This document shows, piece after piece, positions 7,732 through 16,132 of a DNA stretch of 64,000 nt. The translations under genes were made by a program, and so were the position numbers. The stretch covers positions 1 to 64,000 of the forward strand of contig UQPH01000002.1 in the NCBI GenBank assembly GCA_900542875.1, read 5' to 3'. The notes under the pieces were generated by a model. The model was not told where the DNA came from, ran no database searches, and saw only the letters and a program-made list of their open reading frames with translations. This stretch comes from an uncultured Eubacterium sp. (GTDB lineage: Bacteria; Bacillota; Clostridia; Oscillospirales; Acutalibacteraceae). Each line of letters begins with the position of its first letter. Positions within the stretch are counted from its first letter, which is position 1.

Positions 7732-8290
7732 TTTTGCCTGCTACTTCCAATATCCCTTCAAGTATCAAACTTATACAGCACGGTGCCGTTAAGGAGTAGA
7801 TTTTGAAATAATAGGCTGCCGTAATAATTATCAACAAAAGCAATAAAAGCAACAGCGTTACTTTGCGAAAGCAGCAAAATTCTTTTTTTGTAAGCGGCTT
7901 TTCGGCTGTGTCAAGCGGTGCAAATACAGCTATGACAGCTGCAAAAAGCAGAGCAAGACACAACAGCGCCAAATGAAAATCATATACCTTTGAAAGTTTT
8001 ATTATTCCTAAAGAACCCACTATGCTGACGGTGGATAAAAATTCGCACTTTGCCTCGGTATCTGCATGATAACCGCCTGCAAATCTCCTTATCAGTTGAA
8101 AGGTTATATAAAAAATAATCGCCTGCAAAAGGCATTTGAATATTATTCCGAATAAACAAGCGAGAACAAAATACAGGGAGTGTGATGTAAGCATAAAAAA
8201 GCCGTAATTGTATAGTTCCCGCTCGTCATTGGTTAGATTTTCACCTGCAAGAACCTTGCAGGCGAGTAAATCAGAAAGCCTGCCAATCAT
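7691..8290 (-). CDS. agrB: AgrB-like autoinducer peptide processing protease
   Basis: A 199-residue membrane protein with several hydrophobic segments. AgrB is the membrane cysteine endopeptidase that trims AgrD and forms the cyclic thiolactone or lactone signal. The family motif RRFAGGYHA is present; H75 and C82 keep the seven-residue spacing of the known catalytic pair (H77/C84 in Staphylococcus aureus), and APLDTAEKPL is the conserved later loop. Its ATG overlaps the agrD stop (ATGA), so the two are translationally coupled. It faces the agrA-agrC genes across a divergent control region. Confidence 0.92.
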   Translation of the reverse strand: MIGRLSDLLACKVLAGENLTNDERELYNYGFFMLTSHSLYFVLACLFGIIFKCLLQAIIFYITFQLIRRFAGGYHADTEAKCEFLSTVSIVGSLGIIKLSKVYDFHLALLCLALLFAAVIAVFAPLDTAEKPLTKKEFCCFRKVTLLLLLLLLIIITAAYYFKIYSLTAPCCISLILEGILEVAGKIKRTYQKKQLPRK

Positions 8291-8430
8291 TTCTCTATTT
8301 TGCTGAACTTCTTAAGCAATGCAGGTGCTTTCGGCTGGTAAATAGTACCGCTTGCAGTGCTGTTACTGCTGTTTTTTGTTGCGATAACAGCGGCATTTTT
8401 TAATGCGGTTTTTACAAAATCTTTTTTCAT
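8287..8430 (-). CDS. agrD: AgrD-like cyclic lactone autoinducer precursor peptide
   Basis: A 47-residue peptide. It has a basic amphipathic N-terminal helix (MKKDFVKTALKNAAVIATK), a short Ser/Thr-rich core, then IYQPKAPALLKK, which matches the conserved Y-x-P-x-x-P tail of AgrD peptides in Clostridia. There is no cysteine. If the ring is the usual five residues ending before the tail, it would be Ser27-Gly-Thr-Ile-Tyr31, a lactone rather than a thiolactone; this is inference. The stop overlaps the agrB start by ATGA. A GAAAGG site lies nine bases before the ATG. The order agrD-agrB is the reverse of the staphylococcal agrBDCA order. Confidence 0.82.
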   Translation of the reverse strand: MKKDFVKTALKNAAVIATKNSSNSTASGTIYQPKAPALLKKFSKIEK

Positions 8431-8548
8431 AATCTGTATCCTTTCTCAAAAACTTCTATAATCCGATTATAATTCGTATTTTTTCAATTTCAATATGTAT
8501 AACAAAACTATGATACTGTAGATGTAAAATTGGTATATTTACCCGAGA

Positions 8549-8602
8549 TTTTAGTAAAACTATGAAAACGGGTTGTAATTATAAACCGTTTTAGTATAAC
8601 TA
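8549..8602. promoter_or_regulatory. direct repeats in the agr divergent control region
   Basis: TTTTAGTAWAACTA occurs at 8549-8562 and 8589-8602, exactly 40 bp apart (about four helical turns). A related AAAACTATG is at 8504-8512 and again at 8556-8564. LytTR regulators bind pairs of short direct repeats on one face of the helix, so these are candidate AgrA sites serving agrD-agrB. The remaining sequence between agrD and the XRE gene shows no gene. Confidence 0.45.
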
Positions 8603-8635
8603 CTATATACTAGGAGAACAAAGCCGAGCGGTGAT

Positions 8636-8672
8636 GATATAATTTTATCGGATAAGATAAATAAATTATATC
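8636..8672. promoter_or_regulatory. candidate operator of the XRE regulator
   Basis: GATATAATTTTAT and ATAAATTATATC form a 12-bp inverted repeat spanning 37 bp, ending just before the GGGGTGAT ribosome site of the XRE gene. Possibly autoregulatory. Confidence 0.4.
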
Positions 8673-8683
8673 GGGGTGATGTT

Positions 8684-9013
8684 ATGAATAATGTTAAGGT
8701 TGACGCAGTTAAGATAGGCAGTCATATAGTTAAGCTCAGAAAGGAGCAGCATTTGACTCAAGAGGAACTCGGCAGAAAAATTCATATATCGTCCACTCAT
8801 ATTTCAACTGTGGAAAACGGCGGCTCATACAGCCTGAATACCTTAATCAGCATTTGCGACGGACTCAATACAAGGCTCGACTATGTTCTGTACGGTGAAA
8901 TCAGGGACAATAACAAGGATAATTTGATTGATCTGTTAAACCTGTGCACAGAAAAGGAAATATCGATTTTGGAATCCGTAGCAAAAACCCTGATAGAAAA
9001 CAGAGACAACTGA
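8684..9013 (+). CDS. XRE family helix-turn-helix regulator in the agr locus
   Basis: A 109-residue protein. The Cro/CI-type helix-turn-helix occupies residues about 10-68 (IVKLRKEQHLTQEELGRKI, then HISTVENGGSYSLNTLISI), followed by a short acidic helical tail ending TLIENRDN. The ATG has a GGGGTGAT site. It is the first gene rightward from the divergent agr promoter region and is separated from agrA by a terminator-like hairpin. It may set the basal level of the agr genes; no direct evidence of its target exists beyond position. Confidence 0.85.
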   Translation: MNNVKVDAVKIGSHIVKLRKEQHLTQEELGRKIHISSTHISTVENGGSYSLNTLISICDGLNTRLDYVLYGEIRDNNKDNLIDLLNLCTEKEISILESVAKTLIENRDN

Positions 9014-9044
9014 ATTTTTAAGGAAAAGCGTTATTAGTTATTAT

Positions 9045-9078
9045 AAGTCAGCGGAGAGAAGTTTCTGTTGACTTTTTT
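9045..9078 (+). terminator. terminator or attenuator before agrA
   Basis: AAGTCA pairs with TGACTT, with further inner pairing and a T6 run at 9073-9078. It ends only 14 bp before the agrA start, with the agrA ribosome site immediately after, so readthrough from the XRE gene would be limited. Confidence 0.6.
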
Positions 9079-9092
9079 CGGTGGTGAGGATT

Positions 9093-9791
9093 TTGAAAAT
9101 TGCAATATGTGACGATGATGAAAAATGCACGGATAATGTTTTGCGGCATCTGGATTATTATTCGCTGAGAAACAATACTGAGTTTGACAAATATGTGTTT
9201 TCCTCCGCCGACAAATTGCTTAAAAGCAGGGTGAAATTTGACATAGCTGTTTTGGATGTTGAAATGCAGGAGCAGGACGGAATAAAACTCGGCGCCGAGT
9301 TGAGAAAAAGACTTCCGCATCTTATTCTCATCTACATAACCGCTCACAGAAAATATCTTGACGACGCCTTGAATCTTAATGCCGTCAGATTTTTTGAAAA
9401 ACCGCTGGATTCGCAGAGATTTTACCGTGGACTCACCGACGCACTCGAGCGTATAGACAATACCACAATCAGTTTTTATTTAAGAGACGGAAAGACAATC
9501 GAAAGAATTACGGCACAGGATATAATATTCGTCGAGATAGAAAAGCGAAAGACAAAAATTGTGACCGAAAAGAGAAGTTTTCAGTCAGAACAGCATATCG
9601 GTTTTTGGAGTGACAGACTCAACGCAAGCACTTTCTTCTCTCCGCATAAAAGTTATATCATTAACTTTAATTATGTAACAACATATGAACGTGACTATGT
9701 AATATTAAACGATAAATATAAAATCAGTATAGCAAGAGGTAAGCAAACGGAGTTTCACAGGAACTTTATGCATTTTTTGGAGGGTAAATAA
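9093..9791 (+). CDS. agrA: LytTR-family response regulator (AgrA-like)
   Basis: A receiver domain (MKIAICDDDEKC at the start; phospho-acceptor in VLDVEMQEQDG) is joined to a C-terminal LytTR DNA-binding domain (about residues 125-232, with FVEIEKRKTKI and SYIINFNYV). This is the AgrA/ComE layout: a cytoplasmic activator phosphorylated by the partner kinase. I chose the TTG at 9093 because it gives the family-typical N-terminus and follows GGTGAGG; GTG codons at 9081 and 9084 are in frame but lack a ribosome site. Its stop overlaps the agrC start (TAATG). Confidence 0.88.
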   Translation: MKIAICDDDEKCTDNVLRHLDYYSLRNNTEFDKYVFSSADKLLKSRVKFDIAVLDVEMQEQDGIKLGAELRKRLPHLILIYITAHRKYLDDALNLNAVRFFEKPLDSQRFYRGLTDALERIDNTTISFYLRDGKTIERITAQDIIFVEIEKRKTKIVTEKRSFQSEQHIGFWSDRLNASTFFSPHKSYIINFNYVTTYERDYVILNDKYKISIARGKQTEFHRNFMHFLEGK

Positions 9792-11110
9792 TGGAACGGC
9801 AGACAGTGATGATTTTTGTTTACGCCTTTGAAATGGTGGTTTCCTTTTGTTTTTATTCACGAATTTATCAAAAGAAAATTAAATCAAACGCCATGATTTT
9901 GCTTATCGGTCTGCTTTTGTTTATTCCGGCATCGCTGGTATTTAATCTTTTTGAAAATGAGATAATAAATTTAATCGTTTTCTTTATCATTAATTTTGTA
10001 TTTTCGCTTATCTGTTTTGATATATCGGTTAAAAATGCTGCGGCGCAAAGCGTTATTTTGGATGCGATGATGTACTCCTCGGAGATTATCGCCATATTTG
10101 TTTTGTCCTGCGTGCTTCACACCTCCACCGATGAATATAAAAACGATACATATGCTCTTTTGATTGCCGCCGTTATTTGCAAACTTGTATACTTTATCGT
10201 GTCGCAACTGTTCTCGATGATTATTCTGAAAATCGGGCATAACGACAACAGCTTAAAGCGATTTGTTCCGCTGTTTGTTTTCCCGGTGCTGACTTTGATT
10301 TCGTGCACTCTGTTTTTGTATACTGCACTCAGAACGCAGGTTACGCAGATATATAAAATAACAACAACCGCTGTTTGTATTTTATATATCATTGCCGGAA
10401 TATTCATATTTGTATATTATCAGGTGCTCGCCTCAAACGAACTCAAAATAAGTGAACTGGAATCCGAAAAGAGGCTCTATGACCTTAACAAAACATATAT
10501 GGGTGTTTTGGAGCATCAAAACGATGAACTCAATATGATGTTTCACGATACAAAGAATCATTATATTGCAATAAGCAGTTTTGATAATATTGAGGATGTA
10601 AGGCGTTATGTCAATAAGATATGCAAAACCTATGACAGAAAAAATACACTTTGTATATCGAATAATAAAATGCTCGATTTGATACTGAATAAATATATTG
10701 TAGTATGTTCTCAAAAGGGCATTAAGTTTGATTATGAGGTCAAAACGGCTGATTTGAGTTATATCGACGATTCTGAACTTTCGATTATGCTAAATAATAT
10801 TTTGGATAATGCCGTCGAGGCGGCGGAAAACAGCAGTGAAAAGAGAATCGAATTTTCCCTAAGGCATGTGCAGAATAATATGGATTTGCTCAGCGTTATC
10901 AATTCCTGCGACAATCCGCCACGGCACAATGACCGCCAACTTTTGACGAGTAAATCCGATGCCGATAAGCACGGTTTCGGAACAAAAATAATTAAAAAAC
11001 ACGTTAAATCAAATAATGGCAGATATGAATGGAAATATGATGAACAGAGTAAAGAGTTTCATTTAACCGTTATGTTTCAGGTGAATAAAGCCCCTGAACA
11101 ATGCCGATAA
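9791..11110 (+). CDS. agrC: AgrC-like sensor histidine kinase
   Basis: A 439-residue kinase. The N-terminal half holds six or seven hydrophobic segments forming a peptide-sensing membrane domain; a coiled linker (residues about 215-245) follows. The histidine box FHDTKNH places the phospho-acceptor at H252. The GHKL ATPase domain shows the N box NILDNAVEAAE and the G box HGFGTKIIKKH. This is the HPK10/AgrC type, whose members sense cyclic peptides made by AgrB from AgrD. The start overlaps the agrA stop. With agrD-agrB divergent upstream, all four core quorum-sensing parts are present. Confidence 0.9.
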   Translation: MERQTVMIFVYAFEMVVSFCFYSRIYQKKIKSNAMILLIGLLLFIPASLVFNLFENEIINLIVFFIINFVFSLICFDISVKNAAAQSVILDAMMYSSEIIAIFVLSCVLHTSTDEYKNDTYALLIAAVICKLVYFIVSQLFSMIILKIGHNDNSLKRFVPLFVFPVLTLISCTLFLYTALRTQVTQIYKITTTAVCILYIIAGIFIFVYYQVLASNELKISELESEKRLYDLNKTYMGVLEHQNDELNMMFHDTKNHYIAISSFDNIEDVRRYVNKICKTYDRKNTLCISNNKMLDLILNKYIVVCSQKGIKFDYEVKTADLSYIDDSELSIMLNNILDNAVEAAENSSEKRIEFSLRHVQNNMDLLSVINSCDNPPRHNDRQLLTSKSDADKHGFGTKIIKKHVKSNNGRYEWKYDEQSKEFHLTVMFQVNKAPEQCR

Positions 11111-11140
11111 AACAAATCCGCTATTCGGCGTCCTCCTCGG

Positions 11141-11169
11141 TTGACTGCTTTGGAAAAATGTAATATAAT
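11141..11169 (+). promoter_or_regulatory. promoter of the MraY-like gene
   Basis: TTGACT, 17-bp spacer, TATAAT, with transcription expected near 11176. The MraY-like gene is therefore not dependent on the agr operon. Confidence 0.75.
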
Positions 11170-11202
11170 GTAAAAAAATGAAATTATGGTTGGTAAAGAA
11201 AA

Positions 11203-12177
11203 ATGTTATATCATCTTTTGGAAAATGTTATGTCCGAGGAGCAGTTGATTTTCGTGACGCCGATGGTTTTTTTGGCGTTACTTATTGCCTTTGTGCTGTG
11301 TTATGTGCTGCTTAAAGCGAAACTGCCGTTTTTGCCTAAGGATAAGGGCAGGGAATTTGCCGTAAACGGTGAACTGTCTAAGGGAAAAATCAGGGGCGTA
11401 GGGCTCGTTATGATGAGCGTTTTTGTTTTGTGCTCGGTATTCCTTATGCCGCTGAGCGGAGAACTTTTATGCTATGATGTACTGCTTTTTGCGGAAATGC
11501 TCAGCGGATACTTGGACGATGCGTCGGACAAGCCGTGGTCGGATTACAAAAAAGGATTGATTGATTTAATAATCTGCGTTTTGATTTCCGTCGTATTTGT
11601 TCGTAACAATTCCACAACGATTGAATTTTTCAATTTAAGCGTTACAATTAATCCGATTATTTTCGCTGTTCTCTCGACAATTCTGCTTTGGCTCGGCATT
11701 AATGTTACCAACTGCTCCGACGGTGTTGACGGTTTATGTGCAACGCTCAGTGTTGTAACATTAATAGGAATTACCTCTGCGTTCAGCGGTGCAATCGGAG
11801 AATCGTATTCGATTTACAGTGCGATTATGGTGGGTGTTTTGCTCGCTTATCTCTGCTTTAACACAAGCCCGAGTTCTCAACTTATGGGTGATGCAGGCTC
11901 GAGACCGCTCGGCTTGCTTATCGTAATAATGGTGCTCAAGTCCGGCCATCCGTTCAGTTACATTCTGCTTTCGGCTGTACTTCTCGTTGACGGAATAGCA
12001 GGACTTATCAAAATCTTTCTTAAGAGATTTTTCAAAATATCGGTGCTCAAGAATGTGCGTACTCCCATTCACGACGAGATGAGAAAAAATCACGGTTGGT
12101 CTGACACCCAGGTGGTTGTAAGATTTTCGATAACCCAACTTGTGATTTCTTCGCTTGTGTTCATCATTTGCAGGTAA
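11203..12177 (+). CDS. MraY-like phospho-sugar:polyprenyl-phosphate transferase
   Basis: A 324-residue polytopic membrane protein of MraY length. MraY moves phospho-MurNAc-pentapeptide from UDP to undecaprenyl phosphate to make lipid I. Family motifs are visible: GYLDDASDK (the paired aspartates), NCSDGVDGL and MGDAGSRPLG. The motif normally reading PIHHHFE-x-x-GW here reads PIHDEMRKNHGW, so two histidines of the MraY HHH signature are replaced. It may be a lineage-specific MraY or a paralogue with another sugar substrate. It has its own promoter and a weak ribosome site, and is followed by the large hairpin at 12193-12276. Confidence 0.75.
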   Translation: MLYHLLENVMSEEQLIFVTPMVFLALLIAFVLCYVLLKAKLPFLPKDKGREFAVNGELSKGKIRGVGLVMMSVFVLCSVFLMPLSGELLCYDVLLFAEMLSGYLDDASDKPWSDYKKGLIDLIICVLISVVFVRNNSTTIEFFNLSVTINPIIFAVLSTILLWLGINVTNCSDGVDGLCATLSVVTLIGITSAFSGAIGESYSIYSAIMVGVLLAYLCFNTSPSSQLMGDAGSRPLGLLIVIMVLKSGHPFSYILLSAVLLVDGIAGLIKIFLKRFFKISVLKNVRTPIHDEMRKNHGWSDTQVVVRFSITQLVISSLVFIICR

Positions 12178-12192
12178 AATATAATAATTTTC

Positions 12193-12276
12193 AAGACTGC
12201 CGATAAGACTTTGGACTTTTCTACATTTTGAAGTATTCATTCTTTATGTAGTGTGTCCGCTCTTGTCAGCAGTCTT
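12193..12276 (+). repeat. large hairpin element, family copy 1
   Basis: AAGACTGC (12193) pairs with GCAGTCTT (to 12276); inside, further arms pair (GATAAGA/TCTTGTC with wobble, GGAC/GTCC, CTACAT/ATGTAG). A T-rich tail follows, so it can act as a terminator for the MraY-like gene. Its right side contains TTATGTAGTGTG, the core also seen at 43853 and 54527. Confidence 0.6.
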
Positions 12277-12330
12277 TATTTTATGTATAATTAATGTATA
12301 GTTAATTTAGTAAATAAGAGGGGGAAACCT

Positions 12331-15300
12331 ATGAAATTGATAAAGAAAATTGCGGCGGTTGTACTTTGCGTTGCTCTTATGTTCACCTGTTTTCCGCTTA
12401 GTGTATTTGCAAAAGCGTCCGACTCGGAAAATAAAAAGGAAGCGAATATTGTTCTCTTTGGGTATTTTAACAATTATACCGCAGATGAGGCGAATGAGTA
12501 TTATAAAACCAATCTTGCGTCTATAATGAAAATCATTGACGGCTCAAACGGCCGTTCGTTTAAGAATTACATTAAGAGCATTTCATACGGCAAGTTGGAA
12601 ATAGAAAATATTTTTCCGCAGTACAGCGGCGGCAATATTGTTCCCGTTAATGTGGGCGTGTCGGAGGATGACGCCAATGTGCTGAATTATGATGTAAGCG
12701 TGATTGACGCTCTCGTATCAAATATGCCGTCGATAGCAGACAAGATCGTTGACAAAGACGGCGACGGCTATGTCGATAATGTTATGCTTATCGTTATGAA
12801 TAAGACGAATGAGGCTGTCTCGGGTACAACTTTGGTGCCTCACAAGGGCGATTATACAGGCAGTACCGAAATCAATAATAAAAAAATAGGTACGTATAAT
12901 ATGTTCGGCACATACCGCCTTTTGAACGAAAAAACGGGACTTGTCGCACATGAGTTTTTGCATACTCTCGGCTATGCCGATCTCTATAAAAACACAACCT
13001 CGCAGTATCCCGTTTATGTGTGGTCGATTATGGGCGGTCCGTCCCAATATCCGCAGTATCCGCTCGCATATGAGAGAATGTATTTTACTCACTGGCTCGA
13101 TATAGACGAGATTACCGAGAGCACCACACTGACTCTGGATACACAGTCAAACGCAAACGGAAATCAAGCATACGCTATCAAGTCCCCGTTCAACGACAGA
13201 GAGCTGTTTGTGGTTGAGTACAGAGAAAGACCGAACAGATATGTTGCAGGCGACGAGGATTCGCTCGATTATTCGATAGGCGGCTCGGGTGTTATAGTTT
13301 ACAGGGTTAATTTGAGCGTTGAGGGATTGTCGAATCTCGGTACGGAGAACGGCATTTATCTATTTAGACCGCAGGAAAATCAGCCGGGTTACAGCAAATA
13401 TGAAACCACTTCGATTTATAACGCATATCTTCCGTATAATTCCTATGACGGAAAAAGGGACAGCATAGGCACCGGCGATATGTCAAAAACGCTCGCCGAC
13501 GGTGCACTGACTTTCGATAACGGAAGCAATTCGGGCATCGTGATAGAAAATGTAAAGTTGTCATCCGACGGAAAGCAGGCAACCCTTGATGTAACCGTTC
13601 CGCAAAAAGAGGATTTTGACCTGTGGGAGGATACGGGCTTCGGCAATGAGACTTCGACTTACGGAAAATATATCAATGTGCAGTCAAATTCAAACGGCGT
13701 TTATACAATGTCTTTTGAGAATAATAAAATTTATTCAAAAAAATACGACAACGGTGCGTGGAGCAACTTTGCGCCGTCGATTGACGCTATGTATGCTACG
13801 AATATTTGCTCTGCCGAAAAAGACGGAGTGCTTTATCTCGCATTCTTTGCTTATGAAAATAATGCGGACTGCGTTAAGTTTTATAAATTCGATACAAAGA
13901 GCGATAATTCGTGGACGCTTATTAAGAGTATTTCGGGCATAATGAATTACGGCTTAACGCTCGGTGCGGCAAACGGCGATATTTATGCCGCATACACGGG
14001 AGCGGGCACATGGCAGTCATACCCGCTTATGCTGGGAAAAATAAGCGAAGGAAATGTATCGTTTGAGAAGGTGAATATTTCCGGCAATGCAATGCGACCT
14101 AAAGTTACGGGCTTTAACGGTGATATAACAGTTTCCTATAAGAATAATTCCAATCAAATAGTTATAGGCAAATACAAAGACGGTACATTCGAGCAAATCA
14201 ATTCTGTTGCTTCGGGCAGCGGATATTATGACTTGAAAACTATCGGCTCTAAACTCTGTCTTGCTTACAGTCCGAGCGATACGAGGATTGCCGAATATGA
14301 CGGTACTTCATGGAGCGACATAAGTGTTGATACGAATTCTGCTTTTGATGTCGGTTTGTCCGATGTAAATGGAAAATGCTATCTTCATACCGCCGTTCAA
14401 ACTCCCTCAAAAACCGCAATTTATTTATACGAAAACGGTCAACTTACGCAGGAGGGCGAAAATGTTGATGTGTATGCAGACAGCGTCAGCCTTGCTCAGT
14501 CAAACGGTACGTTTTACGCAGGCTATTCACGAAACGGCTCAAACGGTTCAACATTGTTTGTAAAGAAAAAAGCGATTAATATGACTCAGACTCCTGTCGA
14601 TACGGCGGCGTTTGATTCGGCTGTTTCTGTTGCAAAGCAACATTTGACGGAGGATTACAGCAAAGAAACTCTTGGCGTTCTTCAGGCTCTTTGTGATAAA
14701 TATGACGGAGCTTTCGCCGAGGGATCGTCTCAATCGGAAATAGATAAAGCCACTGCCGAAATATTGGAAGCGGTGTCTGCACTTAAAGCATATTTTTTTG
14801 CAAGAGTTTCGGCAGAGAACGGAACAGTCACGGCAAATGTAAATTCCGTTTCGATGAGTAAGAGTGATTTTACGGTGCTTTACGGAGATAAGGTTACGGT
14901 ATCGGCAGACACAGGAGACGACTGCGGCTTTGTCGGTTGGTATGACAATAACAGTTCTCGCTACCTGTCGAGCGACTTGGTTTATTCTTTTATTGCCTCG
15001 TCAAATATCGACCTAAAAGCTGTGTTTACCAAGGCGGGATATGCAACGCTGACATTTACAAATCACGCAGGTTCAGTATGGCAGAAGAACACTATGTCGA
15101 CTTCGGCGTGGTCGGATATTTCGGATATAGGTGCACTTGTGCCCGATGTGCCGTACCGTTACGGATATTCAAACGGCAGGTGGAATTATGATTCTGTCGA
15201 GGTTTTGACAAAACTCAGAAGCGGCGAGAATGTAACGATTGTTCCTATTTACGATAATGACAATAAACTTATCCCATCATCTCCTAAACTGAACGGTGCG

Positions 15301-15648
15301 GATGCGGCGCTTGAACTTTATTATGATTATGATAAAAATAATAATGTGGGCTCGTTTATTATGACTGTTTCAAAGCGTGAAGAAATTACGGTTGAGGCAA
15401 TCGGCTTTGCACTTTATCATTCGGCAGAGTTCATTCCGTCGGAGTTTGATTTAAGGCTGAATAATAAGATGAAAGCGAGTGCGTTTTCTACATCAGAGAT
15501 TTACGATTATTATATACTGAATGTTCCTAAATTTAACTCAAACGAAAATTGGGCTGTCAGGGGATATATCACCTATAAGGACTCAAAAGGAGCAGTCAAG
15601 ACCGTATATTCAAATCAGGTTAATGTTGTTAATGCAACTAGGGTTTAG
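12331..15648 (+). CDS. secreted M6-type metalloprotease with FIVAR and InlB-like repeat domains
   Basis: A 1105-residue exported protein. Residues 1-27 form a signal peptide (basic start, hydrophobic core, SVFA-KA). The protease domain carries the zinc motif HEFLHTLGYADLY, with H207, E208 and H211, matching the HExxHxxGxxDxY pattern of M6 immune-inhibitor-A-like proteases. A long beta-rich region follows (about 430-745). Residues about 755-815 resemble a FIVAR helical repeat and 820-905 an InlB-B/Listeria-Bacteroides-type repeat (FVGWYDN). The end is an unassigned beta domain. No LPXTG anchor is seen. Probably released or wall-bound, degrading extracellular protein. Confidence 0.85.
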   Translation: MKLIKKIAAVVLCVALMFTCFPLSVFAKASDSENKKEANIVLFGYFNNYTADEANEYYKTNLASIMKIIDGSNGRSFKNYIKSISYGKLEIENIFPQYSGGNIVPVNVGVSEDDANVLNYDVSVIDALVSNMPSIADKIVDKDGDGYVDNVMLIVMNKTNEAVSGTTLVPHKGDYTGSTEINNKKIGTYNMFGTYRLLNEKTGLVAHEFLHTLGYADLYKNTTSQYPVYVWSIMGGPSQYPQYPLAYERMYFTHWLDIDEITESTTLTLDTQSNANGNQAYAIKSPFNDRELFVVEYRERPNRYVAGDEDSLDYSIGGSGVIVYRVNLSVEGLSNLGTENGIYLFRPQENQPGYSKYETTSIYNAYLPYNSYDGKRDSIGTGDMSKTLADGALTFDNGSNSGIVIENVKLSSDGKQATLDVTVPQKEDFDLWEDTGFGNETSTYGKYINVQSNSNGVYTMSFENNKIYSKKYDNGAWSNFAPSIDAMYATNICSAEKDGVLYLAFFAYENNADCVKFYKFDTKSDNSWTLIKSISGIMNYGLTLGAANGDIYAAYTGAGTWQSYPLMLGKISEGNVSFEKVNISGNAMRPKVTGFNGDITVSYKNNSNQIVIGKYKDGTFEQINSVASGSGYYDLKTIGSKLCLAYSPSDTRIAEYDGTSWSDISVDTNSAFDVGLSDVNGKCYLHTAVQTPSKTAIYLYENGQLTQEGENVDVYADSVSLAQSNGTFYAGYSRNGSNGSTLFVKKKAINMTQTPVDTAAFDSAVSVAKQHLTEDYSKETLGVLQALCDKYDGAFAEGSSQSEIDKATAEILEAVSALKAYFFARVSAENGTVTANVNSVSMSKSDFTVLYGDKVTVSADTGDDCGFVGWYDNNSSRYLSSDLVYSFIASSNIDLKAVFTKAGYATLTFTNHAGSVWQKNTMSTSAWSDISDIGALVPDVPYRYGYSNGRWNYDSVEVLTKLRSGENVTIVPIYDNDNKLIPSSPKLNGADAALELYYDYDKNNNVGSFIMTVSKREEITVEAIGFALYHSAEFIPSEFDLRLNNKMKASAFSTSEIYDYYILNVPKFNSNENWAVRGYITYKDSKGAVKTVYSNQVNVVNATRV

Positions 15649-15741
15649 CCTCTGTTTTTTGCAAGATGGTTAAAAACAGTATAAATCGTCGGGCGAAAAA
15701 ATGTTTTTATTTGGCACTTTATACAAAATTTCAAAAAATAT

Positions 15742-15770
15742 TTGACAAATCGTACAAAGGGGATTAATAT
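15742..15770 (+). promoter_or_regulatory. promoter of the T-box/cstA unit
   Basis: TTGACA, 17-bp spacer, TAATAT; transcription would start near 15777, 15 nt before the T-box stem I. Confidence 0.75.
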
Positions 15771-15790
15771 GGAACCATAAACTTAACAGT

Positions 15791-16090
15791 CAAAATGCAA
15801 TGAACAGGATATGATTTTATGTATCACCGTTTACAGAAAGCCGTCGGTTGTGCGAGGCGGCAGCAAGGAACATAAAGCCCTCACCTGCAAGCATTTTCGG
15901 TGAAAGGATACGAGTAGCCGAAAACGGGACTCACCGTTATATGAGACGCATTTGACAGATTGCGGTTGAGCGGTCGGCTTTTGTCGGCAAGCAAAGTGGT
16001 AACACGGAGCGTTATTCATATTTTTTATGATTATGTCTTCGCCTTTGCGAAAGGTCTTTCGGACTTTTCAGGAGGCGGGGACTTTTGTTT
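15791..16090 (+). promoter_or_regulatory. T-box leader, probably leucine-specific
   Basis: A tRNA-sensing transcription switch. Stem I base: AAAATGC (15792) with GCATTTT (15891). Kink-turn type GAACAGGA and an upper stem TTTATGT (15816) with ACATAAA (15870) are present. The apical AGAAAGCCGTCGGTTG block is the usual distal-loop sequence. The specifier loop 3' strand reads GCCCTCA, so by position the codon is CTC (leucine). The T-box is GTGGTAACACGGAG (15995 on); its TGGT would pair with an ACCA tRNA end, as expected for tRNA-Leu. A terminator (16035-16082, GTCTTCGCCT with AGGCGGGGAC, then T-rich) closes it, 50 bp before cstA. Confidence 0.82.
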
Positions 16091-16132
16091 TTTGACTGTT
16101 TGGCAAATAATTAAGTGAGGAGATTGATTATT

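Noticed and set aside
15831..16019. 62-codon minus-strand frame in the cstA leader
   Set aside because: It coincides with the T-box RNA; RNA structure explains the sequence better than coding.
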